Source: Bacteroidota bacterium (GTDB lineage: Bacteria > Bacteroidota > Bacteroidia > Chitinophagales > Chitinophagaceae). From it: a stretch of 10,736 bases of DNA. The position numbers and the translations under genes were made by a program. How positions within the stretch are numbered: the stretch's first letter is position 1; each line of letters opens with the position of its first letter. Positions 5,922-10,736 of the stretch are shown here, piece after piece. The notes beneath the pieces are model-generated. The model was given only the letters and a program-made list of their open reading frames with translations. It searched no databases and was not told the DNA's origin. Location of the stretch: assembly GCA_023430465.1 (NCBI GenBank), contig JAEZAM010000023.1, positions 1 to 10,736 on the forward strand. Direction: 5' to 3'.

Positions 5922-7427
5922 ATGGGCAAACGTTTCCTTAGCATATGGCTGCCTTATCTTAAAACAGACTGGATCGAATCAGGCCGGCCTGAATTGCGAC
6001 AACAGCCTCTCGTTGTGGCTGCACCCCAACATGGCAGGCTCGTCATCACCGCCTCCAATATGGTGGCTGCTGCAAATGGCATCCACAAACCCATGGTCGT
6101 TGCCGATGCGCGTGCCATTCAACATTCACTACAGGTCATAAATGATAAACCTGGAATTGCACAGAAACTGTTGAAAAAACTGGCCCAGTCCTGCATCCGC
6201 TTTTCGCCTTTCGTTGCGATTGAAGGCAATGACGGACTTTTCCTTGACATCACGGGTTGTGCACATTTATGGAATGGGGAAGAGAATTACCTTAAAGCCC
6301 TCATCCGGCATTTCCTGGCAAAAGGATATCATGTTCGTACCGCTATTGCCGATACACCTGGCGCCGCATGGGCCATTTCACGGTTTGGTAAAAAACATGC
6401 AATCATTTCTCCCAATGAACATGGCTCTGCCATCCTTTCCCTTCCTCCGGCTGCACTGCGGATCGACCGGGAGATCATCCAACGTTTACACAAAGTCGGT
6501 TTGTCCACTATCCGTCATTTCATCGGCATGCCGAGACCATCATTGCGGCGAAGATTCGGTACACAACTCATTAACCGTATTGAACAGGCAACAGGGAAAA
6601 AAGAAGAACTCCTTCTTTCAATCATTCCTATCATCCCTCACCAGGAACGATTACCAGCACTGGAGCCCATCCTTACCCGTACAGGGATCGATATTGCCTT
6701 GAATGAACTTTTATCCGCACTTACACAGCGTTTGCTGACCACCGGTCACGGAATAAGGGAAGCAAGATTTACCTGGCACAGGACTGACGGAACTACTGGT
6801 CAACTCGAGATCGGCACAAACCGTGCAACCACCAATACCAGCCACCTGTTCCGGCTTTTCGAAAACAAACTCGATACCATCGATCCATCTCCGGGTATTG
6901 AACTATTTACACTCGATTCACCAAAGACGGAGCGTGTGAATCCCATTCAGGAAAAAATCTGGGAAAATACAGGCGGTCTCGATGATCAAAAATTGGCTGA
7001 ACTGCTGGACAGGTATGAATCAAGGTTTGGCCGTGGTCATTTGCACCGGTTCTTACCTGCAGCACATCATTGGCCGGAAAGAGCAATCACCTCTACCAAC
7101 TCCCTGCTTGAAGCAGCCCCTGTATCCTGGAACAACACCAGCCGACCAAGACCTGTGCAATTATTGAAAACACCTGAACGCATTGAAGTAACTGCACCGA
7201 TACCGGATTACCCGCCCATGTTATTTCGCTATAAAGACCGCCTGCACAAAATCGTGAAAGCCGACGGACCTGAACGGATCGAGCAGGAGTGGTGGATCAG
7301 CCAGGGTGAACACCGTGATTATTACCAGGTGGAAGACGAAGCAGGCAGTCGGTACTGGTTATTTCGCCTGGGGCATTATACCGGAGATAAATCACACCAA
7401 TGGTTCTTACATGGATTCTTTGCTTAA
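5922..7427 (+). CDS. imuB: ImuB, inactive Y-family polymerase-like protein
   Basis: ImuB is the hub of the mutasome: it is folded like a Y-family polymerase but is not catalytic, and it links DnaE2 to the sliding clamp. The start at 5922 (MGKRFLSIWLPYLKTDW) is chosen because it follows the imuA stop by one base and gives the family N-terminus; an upstream in-frame ATG at 5799 would overlap imuA by 122 bases. The product has 501 residues. The first catalytic aspartate of Y-family enzymes is replaced (FLSIWLP). The SxDE motif reads GND104-G-LFLD109, so its glutamate is lost. A helix-hairpin-helix region (about 180-225: LHKVGLSTIRHFIGMPRPSLRRRFG) is typical. Q343-EK-I-W347 is a candidate beta-clamp motif just before LDRYESRFGRGHLHRF. 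The C-terminal ~130 residues are the ImuB-specific tail. Confidence 0.93.
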   Translation: MGKRFLSIWLPYLKTDWIESGRPELRQQPLVVAAPQHGRLVITASNMVAAANGIHKPMVVADARAIQHSLQVINDKPGIAQKLLKKLAQSCIRFSPFVAIEGNDGLFLDITGCAHLWNGEENYLKALIRHFLAKGYHVRTAIADTPGAAWAISRFGKKHAIISPNEHGSAILSLPPAALRIDREIIQRLHKVGLSTIRHFIGMPRPSLRRRFGTQLINRIEQATGKKEELLLSIIPIIPHQERLPALEPILTRTGIDIALNELLSALTQRLLTTGHGIREARFTWHRTDGTTGQLEIGTNRATTNTSHLFRLFENKLDTIDPSPGIELFTLDSPKTERVNPIQEKIWENTGGLDDQKLAELLDRYESRFGRGHLHRFLPAAHHWPERAITSTNSLLEAAPVSWNNTSRPRPVQLLKTPERIEVTAPIPDYPPMLFRYKDRLHKIVKADGPERIEQEWWISQGEHRDYYQVEDEAGSRYWLFRLGHYTGDKSHQWFLHGFFA

Positions 7428-7436
7428 ACAGTGGCT

Positions 7437-10400
7437 ATGAAATATGCGGAGTTACAGGTTACGTCGAATTTCAGTTTCCTTCGTGGTGCATCGCACCCCG
7501 AAGAACTCGTTGAACAGGCAATTTTACTCGGCTATGAAGCCATTGCCATCACAGATCGCAATACCCTGGCAGGGATCGTACGGGCTCATGCTGCTGCAAA
7601 GAAAGCGGGCATTCGTTTCATTCCAGGATGCCGGATTGATCTGCAGGATGGTCCATCCTTGCTCGCTTACCCAACTACTCTTGCCGCCTACAGTTCATTG
7701 AGCAACCTCCTTACCAAAGGCAATCTGCGTGCGGAGAAAGGATCATGTTTCCTTTATCGAAAAGATGTTTATGAACATGCGGATGAAATGAAACTGATTA
7801 TCATTCCCCCAGGATCACTGGACATTCATTTTAATTTCGATCAGACATTCATCGATGCGGCCAGGGAATACAAACATCAATTTGGTGATCGTGTGTATCT
7901 GGCAGCCAGCCGTGGGTATATGGGCGATGATAATAAATATCTTGCACGACTGCAGCAACTCGGCAGATTATATGACATACCGCTCGCCGCTACGAATGAT
8001 GTGCATTATCATGAACCGGGCAGACGAGAACTGCAGGACATCGTATGTTGCATCAGGGAAAAATGCACGATCCATACAGCAGGCTATCTCCTCCATCCGA
8101 ATGCAGAACGATACCTGAAAACGCCTGCTGAGATGCATCGATTGTTTCGGCAATACCAGGATGCCCTTCATCATGCTGCAGAAATTGCTGATGCATGCCG
8201 ATTTTCATTGGACAGCCTGCATTATGAATATCCTGAAGAGATCACCCAGGATGGAAGAACACCACAGGAAGAACTGACCTTCCTTGCCTGGAAACATGCA
8301 CGTGAAAGGTTTGGAGACAGCATCCCCGATAAAACGGCGCATGCAATCGAATATGAACTTTCATTCATCGGGCAGATGAACTACGCGGCTTATTTCCTGA
8401 CTGTCTATGATATTGTGCGTTTCGCCAGGCAACAAAAAATTCTTTGCCAGGGAAGAGGCTCTGCTGCTAACTCCACGATATGTTATCTTCTTGGCATCAC
8501 CTCGGTCGATCCTACAAAATTCGATCTGCTTTTCGAACGATTCATTTCTGCTGCGCGAAATGAACCACCCGACATCGATGTGGACTTCGAGCATGAACGA
8601 AGAGAAGAAGTGATGCAGTATATTTTCGCCAAATATGGTCGTGACCGTGCCGCCATTGTCGCTACGGTAACGCAGCAGCATCAGAAAGGTTCCATACGGG
8701 ATGTTGGTAAAGCTATGGGGTTATCAGTCGATACCATCAACCGTATTTCGGGATCCATCTGGGAGTTTACAGATGAGTGGTTTGAAGGTAAACGGATGAC
8801 AGAACAGGGCTTCGATCCCCGCGACCCCCATCTGCGAAAAGTTCTATCCCTCACACAGCAGTTCATGGGCTTTCCCCGTCAGCTTGGTCAGCATACCGGC
8901 GGTTTTGTCATCACCCGTGGTAGGTTATCTGATCTCTGTCCTATCCTTAATGCCAGAATGGAAGATCGTACCTGCATCGAATGGAACAAGGATGACATCG
9001 ATGCCTTGGGTTTTATGAAGATCGATGTACTCGCCCTGGGCATGCTGACCTGTATCCGCAAAGGTTTTGATATTGCAAAATCATATTATGATCTTGATCT
9101 TACGCTTGCCAACATTCCGCAGGATGATCCCGCTGTATATGACATGATCTGTCATGCCGATACCATCGGTGTGTTCCAGATTGAAAGCCGTGCGCAGCAG
9201 TCCATGTTGCCAAGATTGAAACCCCGCTGTTTTTATGACCTGGTGATTGAAGTGGCCATTGTCCGGCCAGGGCCGATACAGGGCGATATGGTACACCCTT
9301 ACCTGCGCCGAAGAAACGGTGAAGAAGCGATTACCTATCCATCGAAAGAACTGGAAGATATTCTTGGCCGGACGTTGGGTGTACCATTATTCCAGGAGCA
9401 GGCCATGAAGATCGCGATCGTAGCTGCAGGATTCACTCCCTCGGAAGCCGATGAACTCAGGCGTTCCATGGCTACATTCAAAGCAAAGGGGCTTGTTACA
9501 AAATTTGAAGAGAAACTTATATCCGGCATGAAGAAAAATGGATACACGGAAGACTATGCGCGACGGGTGTTCAAACAACTGGAAGGTTTCGGAAGTTATG
9601 GCTTCCCTGAGAGTCATGCTGCCAGCTTTGCATTACTGGTATATGTTTCATCCTGGCTCAAATGTTATTACCCGGATGTGTTTGCCTGTGCTTTACTCAA
9701 TAGCATGCCGATGGGATTTTATCAACCTGCACAGATCGTCATCGATGCACGCAAACATGGCGTCGATGTACGGCCGGTTGATATCAACTTTTCTGAATGG
9801 GATAATAAATTGGAAGAGAAATCAGGAAAATATTGTGCGCTTCGTTTAGGTTTCAGGCAGGTGAGCGGATTGAAGAATGATGATATGGAACTGTTGCTGC
9901 GCAATCGTGGAGAAGGGTATCAATCGATCGATCAGTTGAGAGCGGCAGGAGTGCCCGAAGCGGCACTGGAGAAACTGGCGGATGCGGATGCGTTTCGTTC
10001 GATCAGACTTGACCGACGCCAGGCAACCTGGGAGCTCTCAGCCAAAGACCGCATGACCGGTGCTTTTACAGGTCAATCCGCCGCCGGTCCGGAAGAGGAG
10101 TTGACCATTTTACCTAAAATGAAAATGGCCGAACATGTGGTGCATGATTATGCCGCGACATCGCTTTCACTTAAAGCCCACCCTGTAAGTTTTGTCCGGG
10201 AAAAACTTGACCAATTGCACATTGTGCGAACCAATGATCTGGGTACATTGAAGGATGGTGCGCTTGTGAAAGTCGCAGGACTGGTACTGGTCCGGCAACG
10301 TCCCGGAACTGCGGGTGGTGTATGTTTTATGACGATCGAAGATGAAACCGGTGTGGCCAACCTGGTGATCTTCCAGAATTTATTCGAGAAATTCCGGAAA

Positions 10401-10655
10401 CCTATCCTTCAATCGAGGTTGATTATGGCTGAAGGCAAACTGCAGATCGAAGGGGAAGTGATCCATGTGATCGTCCGCTCATGTCACGATTTATCACCCT
10501 TCCTTCGCGGATTATCAGTCAATAACGACAACGATCATAAACTCCTTACACTCTCGAGAGCCGATGAAAAATCCATTCCTCCCGCACAAAACAAACGATC
10601 ACAGGTGCGGGTGCAGGGGGATAAGGTGATCCCGGAGGCGAGGAATTTCAGGTAG
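7437..10655 (+). CDS. dnaE2: DnaE2, error-prone DNA polymerase III alpha subunit (ImuC)
   Basis: DnaE2 is the catalytic polymerase of the mutasome. I take the ATG at 7437 (MKYAELQVTSNFSFLRGAS, 1072 residues); GTG at 7431 would add only Met-Ala. The N-terminal PHP domain is degenerate: TSNFSFLRG replaces the HxH motif and ITDRNTLAG replaces TDH, as usual in DnaE2. The palm motif PDIDVDF places D379 and D381 opposite E. coli DnaE D401 and D403, and KIDVLALGM gives D530 opposite D555. All three catalytic aspartates are thus present. The fingers segment GFPESHAASFALLVY, a helix-hairpin-helix region (about 815-860) and an OB fold (about 943-1025, VKVAGLVLVRQRPGTAGGVCF) follow. It begins 9 bp after imuB and ends the operon. 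The C-terminus lacks the long extension of replicative DnaE. Confidence 0.95.
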   Translation: MKYAELQVTSNFSFLRGASHPEELVEQAILLGYEAIAITDRNTLAGIVRAHAAAKKAGIRFIPGCRIDLQDGPSLLAYPTTLAAYSSLSNLLTKGNLRAEKGSCFLYRKDVYEHADEMKLIIIPPGSLDIHFNFDQTFIDAAREYKHQFGDRVYLAASRGYMGDDNKYLARLQQLGRLYDIPLAATNDVHYHEPGRRELQDIVCCIREKCTIHTAGYLLHPNAERYLKTPAEMHRLFRQYQDALHHAAEIADACRFSLDSLHYEYPEEITQDGRTPQEELTFLAWKHARERFGDSIPDKTAHAIEYELSFIGQMNYAAYFLTVYDIVRFARQQKILCQGRGSAANSTICYLLGITSVDPTKFDLLFERFISAARNEPPDIDVDFEHERREEVMQYIFAKYGRDRAAIVATVTQQHQKGSIRDVGKAMGLSVDTINRISGSIWEFTDEWFEGKRMTEQGFDPRDPHLRKVLSLTQQFMGFPRQLGQHTGGFVITRGRLSDLCPILNARMEDRTCIEWNKDDIDALGFMKIDVLALGMLTCIRKGFDIAKSYYDLDLTLANIPQDDPAVYDMICHADTIGVFQIESRAQQSMLPRLKPRCFYDLVIEVAIVRPGPIQGDMVHPYLRRRNGEEAITYPSKELEDILGRTLGVPLFQEQAMKIAIVAAGFTPSEADELRRSMATFKAKGLVTKFEEKLISGMKKNGYTEDYARRVFKQLEGFGSYGFPESHAASFALLVYVSSWLKCYYPDVFACALLNSMPMGFYQPAQIVIDARKHGVDVRPVDINFSEWDNKLEEKSGKYCALRLGFRQVSGLKNDDMELLLRNRGEGYQSIDQLRAAGVPEAALEKLADADAFRSIRLDRRQATWELSAKDRMTGAFTGQSAAGPEEELTILPKMKMAEHVVHDYAATSLSLKAHPVSFVREKLDQLHIVRTNDLGTLKDGALVKVAGLVLVRQRPGTAGGVCFMTIEDETGVANLVIFQNLFEKFRKPILQSRLIMAEGKLQIEGEVIHVIVRSCHDLSPFLRGLSVNNDNDHKLLTLSRADEKSIPPAQNKRSQVRVQGDKVIPEARNFR

Positions 10656-10656
10656 G

Positions 10657-10684
10657 TGCTGGGGACTGGGGGCTGGGGACTGGA
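10657..10684 (+). other. G-rich tract after dnaE2
   Basis: Just after the dnaE2 stop the plus strand has runs GGGG, GGGGG and GGGG (10661-10678) in a GGGGACTG / GGGGGCTG / GGGGACTG pattern, with a further GG in ACTGG. Four G runs in 23 bases could form a two-layer G-quadruplex. No hairpin terminator is seen before the window ends. Confidence 0.45.
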
Positions 10685-10686
10685 CA

Positions 10687-10736
10687 GATAGATGCTGGAT
10701 AGATAGATGCTGGATAGATAGATGCTGGATAGATAG
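10687..10736 (+). repeat. 15-bp tandem array, 3.3 units, running off the window
   Basis: The unit GATAGATGCTGGATA repeats perfectly at 10687-10701, 10702-10716 and 10717-10731, with five more bases to the window end. It shares 12 of 15 positions with the left-end unit GTTGGATGCTGGATA, including the block GATGCTGGATA. The array may continue beyond the window. Confidence 0.92.

Overview
The window most likely comes from a Bacteroidota chromosome, probably a Chitinophaga-like lineage. Evidence: promoter-like elements of the TTTG / TAnnTTTG type, weak or absent Shine-Dalgarno sequences, a SMUG2-type (DUF4918) uracil-DNA glycosylase, and short tandem repeats between genes. The taxonomic call is an inference; no rRNA or other marker gene is present.

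Layout. Positions 1-571 hold no gene. They contain two imperfect copies of a compound repeat (15-bp tandem units, then an AT-rich block, then a hairpin) and degenerate remnants. Positions 572-3211 encode a full-length cyanophycin synthetase (cphA), followed 26 bp later by an unrecognised protein with two predicted membrane segments (3238-3807). Positions 3808-4286 contain a Bacteroidota-type promoter, a tRNA-Gln(UUG) gene, a perfect 15-bp-stem terminator, and two copies of a 47-bp repeat headed by a nested palindrome. On the minus strand, 4287-5000 encodes a SMUG2-like DNA glycosylase. After a 194-bp divergent intergenic region, a tightly packed plus-strand operon imuA-imuB-dnaE2 (5195-10655) encodes the damage-inducible translesion 'mutasome'. 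The last 81 bases hold a G-rich stretch and a 15-bp tandem array closely related to the one at the left end.

Function. There are two themes. CphA makes the nitrogen reserve polymer multi-L-arginyl-poly-L-aspartate; no cyanophycinase is visible in the window. The right half is a DNA-damage module: the glycosylase removes deaminated bases, while ImuA, the catalytically degenerate Y-family protein ImuB and the C-family polymerase DnaE2 perform error-prone bypass. ImuB carries a candidate clamp-binding motif (QEKIW) where other ImuB proteins have theirs. No lexA gene is present and no convincing LexA operator was found.

The gene families are all known. The least explained features are the 47-bp palindrome-headed repeat pair, the mosaic repeats flanking the gene block, and an abrupt rise in AGG arginine codons near the 3' end of cphA. 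I see no clear new multi-gene system.
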